From Oscillospiraceae bacterium (GTDB taxonomy: Bacteria; Bacillota; Clostridia; Oscillospirales; Ruminococcaceae), in contig JAISIJ010000270.1 in NCBI GenBank assembly GCA_031262245.1, positions 1-37,107 of the forward strand: a stretch of 37,107 nt of DNA. The letters are read 5' to 3'. This document shows positions 8,499 to 16,760 of the stretch, one piece after another. Made by a program: the position numbers and the translations under genes. How positions within the stretch are numbered: the stretch's first letter is position 1; each line of letters begins with the position of its first letter. The notes beneath the pieces were generated by a model that saw only the letters and a program-made list of their open reading frames with translations, was not told where the DNA came from and made no database searches.

Positions 8499-9109
8499 GA
8501 TTGGCATTAACAAAAGGCAGGATTGAGAAACAAACCATTGCTCTTTTTGAAAAAATAGGGTTTGATTGTTCCGAATTAAAAGATAAAGGCAGAAAATTAA
8601 TTCTGCCTGTTGAAAATTTTGAAGTGCTTCTTGCCAAACCCGACGATGTTATCACCTATATTGAATATGGGGTTTGCGATTTGGGTATAGTGGGAAAAGA
8701 TACAATAGCACAAAAGGGCGGAAAATTTTATGAAGTCCTTGACTTGGGTTTCGGTAAATGCAGATTTGCACTTGCCAACAAAAAGGACGTTGATTTCTAT
8801 GCCGGCAGCGGAGTTAAAACTATTGCAACAAAATACCCTAACGTTGCACGAAATTATTTTCAAAGCAAGAATATGGACATTCGCATTATAAAAATTGAGG
8901 GTTCGGTTGAGGTTGCTCCCTTGTTGGGACTTGCAGATGGTATTGTTGATATAGTTGAAACAGGCAATACTCTTGTTGCAAACGGTCTTGAAGTTAAAGA
9001 ATGGATAATGGATATTTCCTCAAGACTTATTGTCAACACCGCAAGTATGAAGTTGAAAATGGAAGAAATAAACGAATTTATAAGAAAAATAGAAAATGTG
9101 AAAATATGA
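8495..9109 (+). CDS. hisG: ATP phosphoribosyltransferase catalytic subunit, short form
   Basis: HisG condenses ATP with phosphoribosyl pyrophosphate, the first committed step of histidine biosynthesis. The 204-residue product is the short form, which lacks the C-terminal regulatory domain and requires HisZ, encoded just upstream. Motifs seen are LALTKGRIEKQT at the N-terminus, DLGIVGKDTIAQ near 63-74, and the PRPP-binding loop region DGIVDIVETGNTLVANGL near 150-167. The start codon overlaps the hisZ stop (ATGA), and its own stop overlaps the start of rqcP in the same way, so all three are translationally coupled. Confidence 0.96.
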   Translation: MRLALTKGRIEKQTIALFEKIGFDCSELKDKGRKLILPVENFEVLLAKPDDVITYIEYGVCDLGIVGKDTIAQKGGKFYEVLDLGFGKCRFALANKKDVDFYAGSGVKTIATKYPNVARNYFQSKNMDIRIIKIEGSVEVAPLLGLADGIVDIVETGNTLVANGLEVKEWIMDISSRLIVNTASMKLKMEEINEFIRKIENVKI

Positions 9110-9351
9110 GATTAGATAAGTATTTAAAAGTTTCAAGATTGATAAAAAGACGTACTGTTGCGAATGAAGCCTGTGATGCAGGTAAAATACTTGTAAACGA
9201 TAAGGTCGCAAGGGCTTCTTACGAAGTTAAAATCGGTGATATTATTGAGATAAAACTTGCAAGAAATGTTAAAGTCAAGGTGTTGAATATCTCCGAGATT
9301 GCCAATAAATCAAATGCCGCTGAGCTTTTCGAAATAATTGTTGTTGAATAA
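9106..9351 (+). CDS. rqcP: RqcP-like S4 RNA-binding protein
   Basis: This small cytosolic S4-domain protein of 81 residues resembles RqcP (YabO/HslR family), which stabilises the P-site tRNA during ribosome-associated quality control. The S4 motif is clear: MRLDKYLKVSRLIKRRTVA, then KILVNDKVARASYEVKIGDIIEI. The start at 9106 is set by the ATGA overlap with hisG and by the canonical N-terminus; an open frame upstream of it inside hisG is not credible. The last 42 bases overlap the 3' end of the convergent glycosyltransferase gene. Placement behind hisZG is unusual, since relatives often sit beside hup or ygfU-type genes. Confidence 0.88.
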   Translation: MRLDKYLKVSRLIKRRTVANEACDAGKILVNDKVARASYEVKIGDIIEIKLARNVKVKVLNISEIANKSNAAELFEIIVVE

Positions 9352-10341
9352 AACAGCGGGGTCTTGAGGTTTTATAGCCGCACTCTTCAAATGATATGCC
9401 TTTGCACGTTGTTTATCGCCCAATCTGTCATAGCAAACACAGAGTTGCAGATAAGGCAGAAAATCATAACAATCTTTTACGTTAAAGCCCAAAGCAGAGG
9501 GTGTACATCTTAAAGCTGCCTCATACCACCATATTGCACGCTGATATTCTTTTGTACTTTGATAATAATTTCCTAAATCATAGCAAATTTCCGCTCTGGG
9601 AGAATCTGTTTCAAAAGATTTATATAAAAACTTAACGTTTTTTGTCATTTTATATAAATCCGAACAAGCGGTTATTTTATTTTCAATAAAAACATCATTG
9701 CGTTTTAAGATAGATTCCATTAACGCAACAGCTTCGTCTTTACGGTTATGCCACATTAACTCCCTTGCATAATAGTATTGTTCTCTTGCGTTAAGTTTAT
9801 CTCCGCGTTCAATCATTTTTTTGAATATGTTGAGGTTTCTGTCTTTTTCGCTGTCTTTTACCCTTGCGTGGGTTACGGTAATATCCGCATAAAGAATTTG
9901 TCCCGTAGGAGCTATACATTCGTGTATAGTTCCTTTCCAACGCTGTATACTCGGTATGTTTTTTATCAGACGTTCCCTGTTATATTCCGTTCCCGAAACG
10001 CTGTATTTCATATATACCATATCAATATCCGTTGATAAGGTGTTTTTTAATTCCGAAATAGCTTTCTGATTGTCTTCCGATATAATATCGTCAGCATCAA
10101 GCCACATTTGATAATCCATTTTTGCAAGTGAAAAAGCATAATTCCTTGCTTTTGCAAAATCATCCACCCATTTAAATTCATATACTTTATCGGTATATTC
10201 TTTTGCGATTTGTATAGTATTATCAATAGAGCCTGTATCAACTATAATAATCTCGTCTGCAAAACTTTTTGCACAATCCAAGCAACGTCCGAGTGTTTTT
10301 TCCTCATCTTTGACTATCATACAAAGAGATATTGTTACCAT
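9310..10341 (-). CDS. GT2 glycosyltransferase with C-terminal TPR region
   Basis: The 343-residue protein starts with a family 2 glycosyltransferase domain: SLCMIVKDEEKTLGRCL, EIIIVDTGSIDNT, FKWVDDFAKARNYA and the DxD-like WLDADDII near residue 90. The C-terminal half is helical with tetratricopeptide-like repeats (ICYDLGNYYQSTKEYQRAIWWYEAAL; LQLCVCYDRLGDKQRAKAYHLKSAA). This SPBc2-type architecture is common in Firmicutes; the acceptor is unknown. The start at 10341 follows GGAGAAAATT and the conserved MVTISLCMIVKDEE; the open frame extends upstream through an AT-rich leader that is not coding. The gene is alone on the minus strand and converges on rqcP with a 42-base coding overlap and no visible terminator. 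Confidence 0.9.
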   Translation of the reverse strand: MVTISLCMIVKDEEKTLGRCLDCAKSFADEIIIVDTGSIDNTIQIAKEYTDKVYEFKWVDDFAKARNYAFSLAKMDYQMWLDADDIISEDNQKAISELKNTLSTDIDMVYMKYSVSGTEYNRERLIKNIPSIQRWKGTIHECIAPTGQILYADITVTHARVKDSEKDRNLNIFKKMIERGDKLNAREQYYYARELMWHNRKDEAVALMESILKRNDVFIENKITACSDLYKMTKNVKFLYKSFETDSPRAEICYDLGNYYQSTKEYQRAIWWYEAALRCTPSALGFNVKDCYDFLPYLQLCVCYDRLGDKQRAKAYHLKSAAIKPQDPAVLFNNNYFEKLSGI

Positions 10342-10426
10342 AATTTTCTCCTTTGTTCGTAAAAGCAAATTTTGCGTATACAATTTGTTTTTATATGTGA
10401 TAATTATATGAAAATTTACTTTTTTG

Positions 10427-10455
10427 TTGACATAATAAATATTATATGATAATAT
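10427..10455 (+). promoter_or_regulatory. Probable sigma-A promoter of the 938-residue protein/nspC pair
   Basis: TTGACA (10427-10432) is followed after 17 bases by TAATAT (10450-10455), preceded by TGA, which resembles an extended -10. The leader would be about 118 nt. The rest of the 238-base divergent gap (10342-10579) is AT-rich with two ATTATATGA words; I see no other element. Confidence 0.6.
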
Positions 10456-10579
10456 AACTGTATTATATGACATACTGGATATGTGTTTCAGACTTTTTAA
10501 ACATTTAAGATTCAGTATTTTTTTAGTCAAATATGTTTATTAAAAAAATGTGTTTGCATATGTATAGGAGGTATACATA

Positions 10580-13396
10580 ATGGATTATAATGAAAATAGA
10601 GGTTGGGGTACCGAAGACGGCGGTTTGACCGACAACAGTGTAACTTCTCTCAGCGGTTCTGAGGGTTTCGGCGGCGGTGTTACTGTTCTTTCTAAAAGGA
10701 GAATAAAAAAACTCCCCATAATAATTGCGGCGGCAGCTGTGGTTGTTGCGGCGGCTTGTGCGTTGTCTTATGCTTTTATTCCGTCTGTTAAAAATGCTGT
10801 AAGACTTGCAACAATGTCACCCGATAAATATTTTGCAACCGTTGAAAAAGAAAATTTCGAGGGTATTGCAAAAGATGCCGCAGACCAATACGGTGCGTTA
10901 ATCGACCAATTAAGCGGTTCACAAAATGTCAAAGCAAATTTCGCATTAGATGTTACCGAAGAGGGTGCGAAAGCTATGGATATGAGTGAGGATTTCCCTG
11001 ACGGTATGTCAATTGACGGCGAAATGCAGGTTGTTTTTGAAAAAGAACTTCTCTCCGTAATCCTTTCGGCTGCTTATAACGGTACTGATTTGGGAACTGT
11101 AAATACTTTAATGGATACCGAAGGTCTTTATATACAATATCCCGAACTCAACGAAACTTGGCTGGGTGTACCTATGGCTGAAATTACCGGCGGTATGAGC
11201 ACAGAAGACTTAGTTGAAACATTCTTTACTTCAATGGGTTTAGATGTTGACGGTACTGATGTAGTTGCGGCTATGGAAACATTTGAGATTACCGATTATC
11301 TCTCTCCTGCTGAATTGGAAACTTTCTTAAACAAATACAACGGTATTATCGTTGACGGATTTACAGACATTACTCTTGAAAAATCCAAAGAAGTTACAAT
11401 CGGCGGTGTTACCCAAAAGTTTACGGTTGTAAACTCTGAAATGTCCTCTGATGACATTAAAGAGGTTATAATAAATGTATTAGATGCTCTTAAAGAAGAA
11501 ACATTCCCTGTTGAGATTGTTGAACATTTCGGCATTGAAGAGTTCAACCAACGCAAATATTCAGGTGCTATGGATATTGCAATCGGTTATATTGAAGACG
11601 AATGGGACAATTTAGAATTAGATTTTGATATTGTTCTTGAAACTTATGTAAACTCCAAAGGCGAGATTTACGGTACTGATATAGGCGTTGAAGTAGGCGG
11701 CGGAATGTCAATTTCCGCTTATGCTCTCCAAGCACTCGATAATGATAAATTAGGTGTTGAGGGCGGTCTTAAAGTTAAAGGTATGACAGGTGAAGGGACT
11801 TATGTTCCTCTTTCTTACGAAGGTACTTTAGATTATTCAAAGGACGAAAAAGTTTCAGGTACTGTTGATATTACTATTGTTACCGACCTTGAAAACTCCG
11901 ATTCTGATATTACTATTCCCATTGACCTTAAAAATGTCGGTGTTGTTTCCGAACGCGGTGATGTTTATCCTGTAGGTAAAATTTCAACAGTTTTGTCTGA
12001 CGAAATTACAGACATAGGCGACGTTGAAATTTCAATGGATTATTCTTATGATAACGGTCCCGGCATAGAAGTTACTTTCGGTGTTGACGACGAAGAATAT
12101 CTCTCAATGAGTGTGTCTTCCGAATATGATGCGGCTGAAACTCTTACCGCTCCCGATGAGTATCTCGGAGAAAAAGACGAGGACGAATGGCTTGAGGGCA
12201 TCAACAAAGAAAAAGCAGACGAGATTTTCCTTGCTCTCTTTGGTATGACTTTTGACGAGTATATGGAACCCGACGATGACGATTGGTATACTGAATATGA
12301 GGACTATGATGATTATAGTGACTATTCAACAGATACCGAAGAACTTTCTTATGATGATGGTTACATTGACGGATATGACGACGGTTATTTAGACGGACAG
12401 TATTATGATATTTATGACAGTTATGCTGAAAGTATGCGTATTGGCAGTGAAGAGTATGAAAACGGTTATGATGACGGATACGAAGATGGTTATGACGATG
12501 GTTTAGCAGACCGAGAAACTCTTCCGGAAGTTTCTGACAATACACAGTTTACAGGTGGTGACGAAGTAACATCTTGGGGCGGTTATTCTATGGGTTTATA
12601 CTATGGTACTTCCGTAGGCGAATATGATGCACTTTACGGCGACCCTTATGGTGCGAATTATTCCGACAGTAACGGTCAAGATACAAGATATGACGAGGGA
12701 TATGAAATCGGATATTCCCAAGGTTACAGTCAATATGCTCCGGGCGGTATGCCGGAAACTCCGTCAGTAGGTGTTTCCGATACAGGTACAGGCGAGGTTA
12801 CACCGCTGACAACCAATAAAAAACCTACTAAACCCGCAATTACAAATCCTTTAAATGAATATAACAACGGCTCTGTTTCGACAGAGCCTGTTGCTACTAT
12901 TACAACAAGTTTTTCCACTACCACAACTGTTTCAATAACTGCAGACGGAGGGAATACTTCAGTTACCGCAAGAACGGTTACCACAACAACAACCGTTACA
13001 ACTACCGAAGAAGTAACTTTAAACGGTCATTATTACGCTAACACAGACGTGAGGGTTATAGTGCCGCAAGGGTATACTGCCTCCGAAGAAAGCGGTATGA
13101 TTGAAATTTCAAACCAAGATAACCTCCTTTCAATTCAATCCGAATTTCCTATGACATATTCTTCCGCAAGTGAGATTGCCGCACTTTATACCGCCGCTGA
13201 AATGACTGTTACTTCTCAAAATGAAAATTTTTCTATCGGCGGACAGAGCGGCTACAGAATTGATTTTATTTGTGACGGGATTAAGGGTGTTGTTATTTAT
13301 ATTACCACAGGGAATCTTGCTCCGTATTCCATTATTTACAATGGCAACGATACAGCTTTAATGGAAAAAGTTATAGAAAGTATTGAATTTAAGTAA
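10580..13396 (+). CDS. Membrane-anchored extracellular protein with DGY-rich and Thr-rich segments
   Basis: I do not recognise a named family. The 938-residue protein has a cytoplasmic head of about 44 residues and one membrane segment at about 45-68 (LPIIIAAAAVVVAAACALSYAF) after RRIKK. The large outer part falls into regions: a beta-rich region to about 550, an Asp/Tyr-rich stretch at about 560-650 with repeated DDGYxDGY units, a low-complexity Thr run at about 770-815, and a compact C-terminal domain (820-938) with VIVPQGYTASEESGMIEIS, resembling small lipoprotein-like folds. Type II topology (N-in) is inferred. AGGAGG precedes the ATG. The TAA overlaps the nspC ATG, coupling the two. Base composition is in line with neighbours. 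Confidence 0.85.
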   Translation: MDYNENRGWGTEDGGLTDNSVTSLSGSEGFGGGVTVLSKRRIKKLPIIIAAAAVVVAAACALSYAFIPSVKNAVRLATMSPDKYFATVEKENFEGIAKDAADQYGALIDQLSGSQNVKANFALDVTEEGAKAMDMSEDFPDGMSIDGEMQVVFEKELLSVILSAAYNGTDLGTVNTLMDTEGLYIQYPELNETWLGVPMAEITGGMSTEDLVETFFTSMGLDVDGTDVVAAMETFEITDYLSPAELETFLNKYNGIIVDGFTDITLEKSKEVTIGGVTQKFTVVNSEMSSDDIKEVIINVLDALKEETFPVEIVEHFGIEEFNQRKYSGAMDIAIGYIEDEWDNLELDFDIVLETYVNSKGEIYGTDIGVEVGGGMSISAYALQALDNDKLGVEGGLKVKGMTGEGTYVPLSYEGTLDYSKDEKVSGTVDITIVTDLENSDSDITIPIDLKNVGVVSERGDVYPVGKISTVLSDEITDIGDVEISMDYSYDNGPGIEVTFGVDDEEYLSMSVSSEYDAAETLTAPDEYLGEKDEDEWLEGINKEKADEIFLALFGMTFDEYMEPDDDDWYTEYEDYDDYSDYSTDTEELSYDDGYIDGYDDGYLDGQYYDIYDSYAESMRIGSEEYENGYDDGYEDGYDDGLADRETLPEVSDNTQFTGGDEVTSWGGYSMGLYYGTSVGEYDALYGDPYGANYSDSNGQDTRYDEGYEIGYSQGYSQYAPGGMPETPSVGVSDTGTGEVTPLTTNKKPTKPAITNPLNEYNNGSVSTEPVATITTSFSTTTTVSITADGGNTSVTARTVTTTTTVTTTEEVTLNGHYYANTDVRVIVPQGYTASEESGMIEISNQDNLLSIQSEFPMTYSSASEIAALYTAAEMTVTSQNENFSIGGQSGYRIDFICDGIKGVVIYITTGNLAPYSIIYNGNDTALMEKVIESIEFK
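12869..12888 (+). other. Intragenic 8-bp hairpin with TTCG loop
   Basis: Positions 12869-12876 pair perfectly with 12881-12888 around a TTCG tetraloop. It lies inside the linker-coding part of the 938-residue protein gene and is not followed by a T-tract. It may be a chance consequence of coding sequence or a translation/RNA-stability element. Confidence 0.5.
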
Positions 13397-14520
13397 TGTT
13401 TGAAAATGTTAAAACGCCTTGTTATATTATAGATTGCCATAAATTACGTCAAAATTGTGAAATATTGTTAGAAGTTAAAAAGCAAACGGGTTGTAAAATT
13501 CTGCTTGCTCAAAAAAGTTATTCCTGTTATGCAACTTATCCTATTATTTCTCAATATCTTGACGGAACTACTGCCAGCGGACTTTATGAGGCGAAGTTAG
13601 GGGCAGAATTTTTCGGCAAGGAAACCCATATTTTTGCTCCTGCTTATACAGACGAGGACTTCAGCGAGATTATAGAAATTTGTGACCATATATCTTTTAA
13701 CAGTTTAACGCAGTTGGAGAAACACCGTAAAAAAGTCCCCGAAAATGCAAAAATATCTCTCAGAGTAAATCCGCTGTATTCTGAAGTTGAAACAGAAATT
13801 TACAATCCTTGTGCTAAATTTTCTCGTTTCGGTGTTTTGCCGAAAGATATATCAAAAGTAAACCTTGAAAATATCCAAGGTTTGCATTTTCATACAATGT
13901 GCGAACAGAGAGCGGATACTCTTGCACGGACTTTACCGTATATCGAAAATTATTTTGGCGAGATATTGAAAAAAATGGAGTTTCTGAACATCGGCGGCGG
14001 TCAGCATATCACAAAAGAGGGTTTTGATATTTCTAAATTTTGTGATATTATCAACTATCTTCAAAACAAATATAATTTAACTGTATATATGGAACCGGGA
14101 GAGGCAATTGCACTAAATGCGGGTTATTTTGTTGCGAGTGTGCTTGATATAGTGGAGAATGAAAGAGATATTGCAATATTGGATTTTTCTGCCGCTTGTC
14201 ATAATCCCGATATTTTGGAAATGCCTTATCGTCCCGAATGTATGAATATAAATAATGAAAAATGCGGAAAAATCGGTGAAAAAAAATACTCCTATCGTTT
14301 TGGAGGAAATACTTGTCTTTCTGGTGATGTTATAGGCGATTACAGCTTTGATACACCCCTTAAAGTGGGAGATAAAATAATCTTTTTGGATATGGCAATA
14401 TATTCAATGGTGAAAAATAACACTTTCAACGGCATAAAATTACCCGATATTTTACTTTATGACAATAATATCACAATTCACAAGCAGTTCGGATATGAAG
14501 ATTTTAAGGTTCGACTATAA
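13396..14520 (+). CDS. nspC: Carboxynorspermidine/carboxyspermidine decarboxylase
   Basis: NspC is a PLP-dependent, alanine-racemase-fold decarboxylase that makes norspermidine or spermidine from the carboxy precursor. The 374-residue product begins TPCYIID, carries the PLP lysine in ILLAQKSYSCY near residue 40, then SLRVNP, LHFHTMCEQ, the phosphate-binding NIGGGQHIT, YMEPGEAIAL and the family signature AACHNPDILEMPYRPE with GGNTCLSGDVIGDY. Together these distinguish it from diaminopimelate and ornithine decarboxylases. The start overlaps the preceding stop (TAATG). The partner carboxynorspermidine dehydrogenase is not in the window. A hairpin terminator follows 155 bases downstream. Confidence 0.9.
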   Translation: MFENVKTPCYIIDCHKLRQNCEILLEVKKQTGCKILLAQKSYSCYATYPIISQYLDGTTASGLYEAKLGAEFFGKETHIFAPAYTDEDFSEIIEICDHISFNSLTQLEKHRKKVPENAKISLRVNPLYSEVETEIYNPCAKFSRFGVLPKDISKVNLENIQGLHFHTMCEQRADTLARTLPYIENYFGEILKKMEFLNIGGGQHITKEGFDISKFCDIINYLQNKYNLTVYMEPGEAIALNAGYFVASVLDIVENERDIAILDFSAACHNPDILEMPYRPECMNINNEKCGKIGEKKYSYRFGGNTCLSGDVIGDYSFDTPLKVGDKIIFLDMAIYSMVKNNTFNGIKLPDILLYDNNITIHKQFGYEDFKVRL

Positions 14521-14540
14521 AAACCTACATTTTTTCTTTT

Positions 14541-14630
14541 CTGATAGTAGCAGAGACGGCGGCTCTCGGAGTTCCCTTTTTCTTTTTTCTGATAGTAGCA
14601 GGGACGGCGGCTTTCGGAGTTCCCTATTTC
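14541..14630 (+). repeat. 48-bp tandem direct repeat downstream of nspC
   Basis: Two adjacent units begin at 14541 and 14589 with a 48-base period and differ at only a few positions over their shared ~40 bases. Each contains the ctgatag...cggagttccc core. The same core returns in inverted orientation at 14857-14893 (about 30 of 37 bases alike), so the terminator lies between inverted copies. Confidence 0.85.
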
Positions 14631-14675
14631 TTTTCACAGTTGGCAATTCAGCTGACATTGGTTTAAATGAATATG

Positions 14676-14706
14676 AAAAATCCCCTTTTCCAAAGGGGAT
14701 TTTTTT
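14676..14706 (+). terminator. Bidirectional terminator between nspC and dnaB
   Basis: Stem 14680-14688 pairs with 14692-14700 around a TCC loop. An A-tract lies on the left (14676-14680) and seven Ts on the right (14700-14706), typical of an intrinsic terminator working in both directions. It can end both the nspC transcript (plus) and the dnaB transcript (minus). Confidence 0.9.
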
Positions 14707-14897
14707 AGCATACTATGTCAGATATTTATTATTTTGAACGATATTTTTTGGATTAATAAAAATTTTCAAATCAACTTCCACAATAATCAGTTATAATCGG
14801 ACAAATAACATACGAGTAGAGGTAATGTCAGCTAAGTTGCCAATAACCACAACCGATACGGAACTTCGAGAGCTGCCGCCCCTGCACCTATCAGATA

Positions 14898-16244
14898 CTA
14901 AATAAAAGGAGGGGGGATTTGGGTAGGCATAGAAAAGCGTGTAAATTGTCCATCCCAATGGAGATAGACGACACCTGTTTCACCGTGACGATTTTTTGAA
15001 ACAATGCACTCGACTAAATTCGGGTCGGGTGAGTTGGCGTTATAGTAGCCGTCACGATAGAGAAATAATACCACATCAGCGTCTTGTTCGATTGAACCGC
15101 TGTCACGCAAGTCAGAGAGCATTGGACGTTTGTCTTGACGATTTTCAACCGCACGGGAGAGCTGTGAAAGGACGATAACAGGGACGTTTAAATCTTTTGC
15201 CATAAGTTTAAGTTGACGTGTCATATCGGAAAGAATAGTTACGGTATTGGCGTTTTTCATAGTTGATGAAAGCAAACCCAAATAGTCAATTACAACCAAC
15301 CCTAAATCTTTCATTCGACGTAATTTTGCTTTAATTTGAGGGACTGTTATAGCACCGCTGTCGTCAAGATAAATAGGGAAATCCCCTAAGTATTCCATTG
15401 TTTCCCTAAGTCTGTCCCAATCTTCGTCTTGTTTAATATTACCATTACGCATAGTCATACTGTCGATAAGAGCAGTTGATGAAAAAATTCTCGTTGCAAT
15501 TTGTTCTGTTGACATTTCAAGGGAAAATAAAACGATATTTTTACCCATTGTCTTTGCGGCATTTGTCATAATATTCAAAGCAAAAGAAGTTTTACCCATA
15601 CCCGGACGAGCAGCAAGTATAATCAAGTCGGATTTATTAAGCCCTGTTATAACTGTGTCAAGATTGGAATATCCTGTTGACGCACCTAAGTACATATCGC
15701 GGTCATCGCCGCTACGTTGAGAAATTTCTTCATAAGCACGGAATAAAGCCTCTTTAAGATGAACAAGTCCGCCGATATCTTTTCCCTGTCGTAAGTCATA
15801 AAGCCGTTGTTCGGCAAGGTCGAGAATTTCTTCTGCAGAATCAGTTGCCGCCATAGCCGTTTCGGAAATTTCCTGTGAGATAAGCACTAATTGCCGTAAC
15901 TGGAAATATTCAGAAACAATTTTGCAATAACTCTCGATATTTGCAACACTTGGGACACCTTCAACTATTGCGGCGAGATAACGGCGAGCTTCAGTATCTG
16001 TTTCAAAAACACCTAATTTAACAGCCTCATTCATAACGGTGATAATGTCAATTTTGGAGTTAAATGTAAATTGTTCGAACATTATCATAAAGAGATTTTT
16101 ATGTGCATCTAAATAAAAACTATCAGGTTTAATTTTTTCCAAAACAACAACAAAGACATCGGGACTTTTCAATATAGCCCCGAGTATAGTTTTTTCAGCC
16201 TCTTCGCTGTATGGTAATTGCTGTTGTGTAAAATCAAAAGGCAT
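14898..16244 (-). CDS. dnaB: Replicative DNA helicase DnaB
   Basis: This hexameric helicase (DnaC in Bacillus nomenclature) unwinds the replication fork. The 448-residue product has the N-terminal DnaB domain (LPYSEEAEKTILGAILKSPD) involved in primase contact. The RecA-like C-terminal ATPase follows, with Walker A AARPGMGKTS near 215, LVVIDYLGLL (Walker B) and LSQLSRAVENRQDKRPMLSDLRDSGSIEQDADVV-type motifs. No intein or insertion is present. The ATG lies one base after the rplI stop with no separate promoter, the common rplI-dnaB pairing. A bidirectional terminator lies about 190 bases downstream. Confidence 0.97.
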   Translation of the reverse strand: MPFDFTQQQLPYSEEAEKTILGAILKSPDVFVVVLEKIKPDSFYLDAHKNLFMIMFEQFTFNSKIDIITVMNEAVKLGVFETDTEARRYLAAIVEGVPSVANIESYCKIVSEYFQLRQLVLISQEISETAMAATDSAEEILDLAEQRLYDLRQGKDIGGLVHLKEALFRAYEEISQRSGDDRDMYLGASTGYSNLDTVITGLNKSDLIILAARPGMGKTSFALNIMTNAAKTMGKNIVLFSLEMSTEQIATRIFSSTALIDSMTMRNGNIKQDEDWDRLRETMEYLGDFPIYLDDSGAITVPQIKAKLRRMKDLGLVVIDYLGLLSSTMKNANTVTILSDMTRQLKLMAKDLNVPVIVLSQLSRAVENRQDKRPMLSDLRDSGSIEQDADVVLFLYRDGYYNANSPDPNLVECIVSKNRHGETGVVYLHWDGQFTRFSMPTQIPPPFI

Positions 16245-16245
16245 T

Positions 16246-16695
16246 TTAAACCTCTGCTGTAACTTCTATTTTAATTTTTGCCGCAACACCGACATAAACT
16301 TTGACATCTGCCTCATAAGTACCGAATGTTTTTATATCGTCTTTAAGGGATATTTTTTTCTTGTCAACGTCAATATTGAATTGTGTTTTAAGAAGTTCGG
16401 CAATATTTGCAGCGGTTATGGAACCGAAAAGCTTACCCTCTTTGCCGGCTTTAGCCTTTGCAACAACTGTTTTGCCGTTGATATTTGCGGCAACAGCCTT
16501 TGCCTCTGCAAGTTCTTTCGCCAAACGCTCTGCCTCTGCTTTTTTTTGTTCGGCTAAAACTTCAAGATTTTTTGCAGTTGCTTCAAGTGCCATTCCTTTA
16601 GGAATAAGCATATTGCGTGCAAAACCGTCTGCAACCTCTTTAATATCGCCGATTTTGCCTGTGCCTTTAACATCTTTTATTAAAATAACTTTCAT
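16246..16695 (-). CDS. rplI: 50S ribosomal protein L9
   Basis: L9 binds 23S rRNA near the L1 stalk with its N-domain and projects a long helix. The 149-residue product begins [28 protein letters not shown], the L9 signature. The Lys/Ala/Glu connecting helix follows, then a C-terminal domain ([16 protein letters not shown]). The start at 16695 is chosen because it gives the canonical N-terminus and follows AAAAAGGAATTG; the open frame continues upstream into a hairpin leader that is not expected to be translated. dnaB follows after one base. Confidence 0.96.
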   Translation of the reverse strand: MKVILIKDVKGTGKIGDIKEVADGFARNMLIPKGMALEATAKNLEVLAEQKKAEAERLAKELAEAKAVAANINGKTVVAKAKAGKEGKLFGSITAANIAELLKTQFNIDVDKKKISLKDDIKTFGTYEADVKVYVGVAAKIKIEVTAEV

Positions 16696-16722
16696 TTTCA
16701 ATTCCTTTTTAAGTAAATATAT

Positions 16723-16741
16723 GGGGGTGTACCACACCCCC
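16723..16741 (-). promoter_or_regulatory. GC-rich hairpin in the rplI leader, after ugd
   Basis: Five Gs plus TGT (16723-16730) pair perfectly with ACA plus five Cs (16734-16741) around a 3-base loop. It starts about 20 bases after the ugd stop and ends 27 bases before the rplI ATG on the minus strand. The following bases are only moderately T-rich, so it is at most a partial terminator; it may instead be a processing or attenuation element separating ugd from rplI-dnaB. Confidence 0.65.
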
Positions 16742-16760
16742 TATACGCCTGCACTAAGTT

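Larger units (their letters stand above)
14521..14897. repeat. Repeat-filled intergenic region between nspC and dnaB (mosaic repeat copies C/D)
   Basis: This 377-base gap holds no convincing gene. From left to right it contains the 48-bp tandem repeat (14541-14630), a gctgacatt repeat core (14640-14660), the terminator (14676-14706), a block matching the window's left edge (14711-14737 versus 12-38), an inverted gctgacatt core (14823-14843), and an inverted copy of the tandem unit (14857-14893). The outer arms and inner cores are in mirrored order, so the whole region could fold into a long imperfect stem with the terminator near its centre. An open frame at 14459-14737 is only a translation of the tandem repeat. 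Confidence 0.75.

Noticed and set aside
12201-12545. 114-codon open frame antisense to the DGY repeats
   Set aside because: His/Asn-rich low-complexity translation produced by the complementary strand of GAY-rich codons; no start signals.
14459-14737. 92-codon open frame overlapping the nspC end
   Set aside because: It translates the 48-bp tandem repeat (two SDSSRDGG units) and runs through the terminator; there is no ribosome-binding site, and its start lies within nspC.
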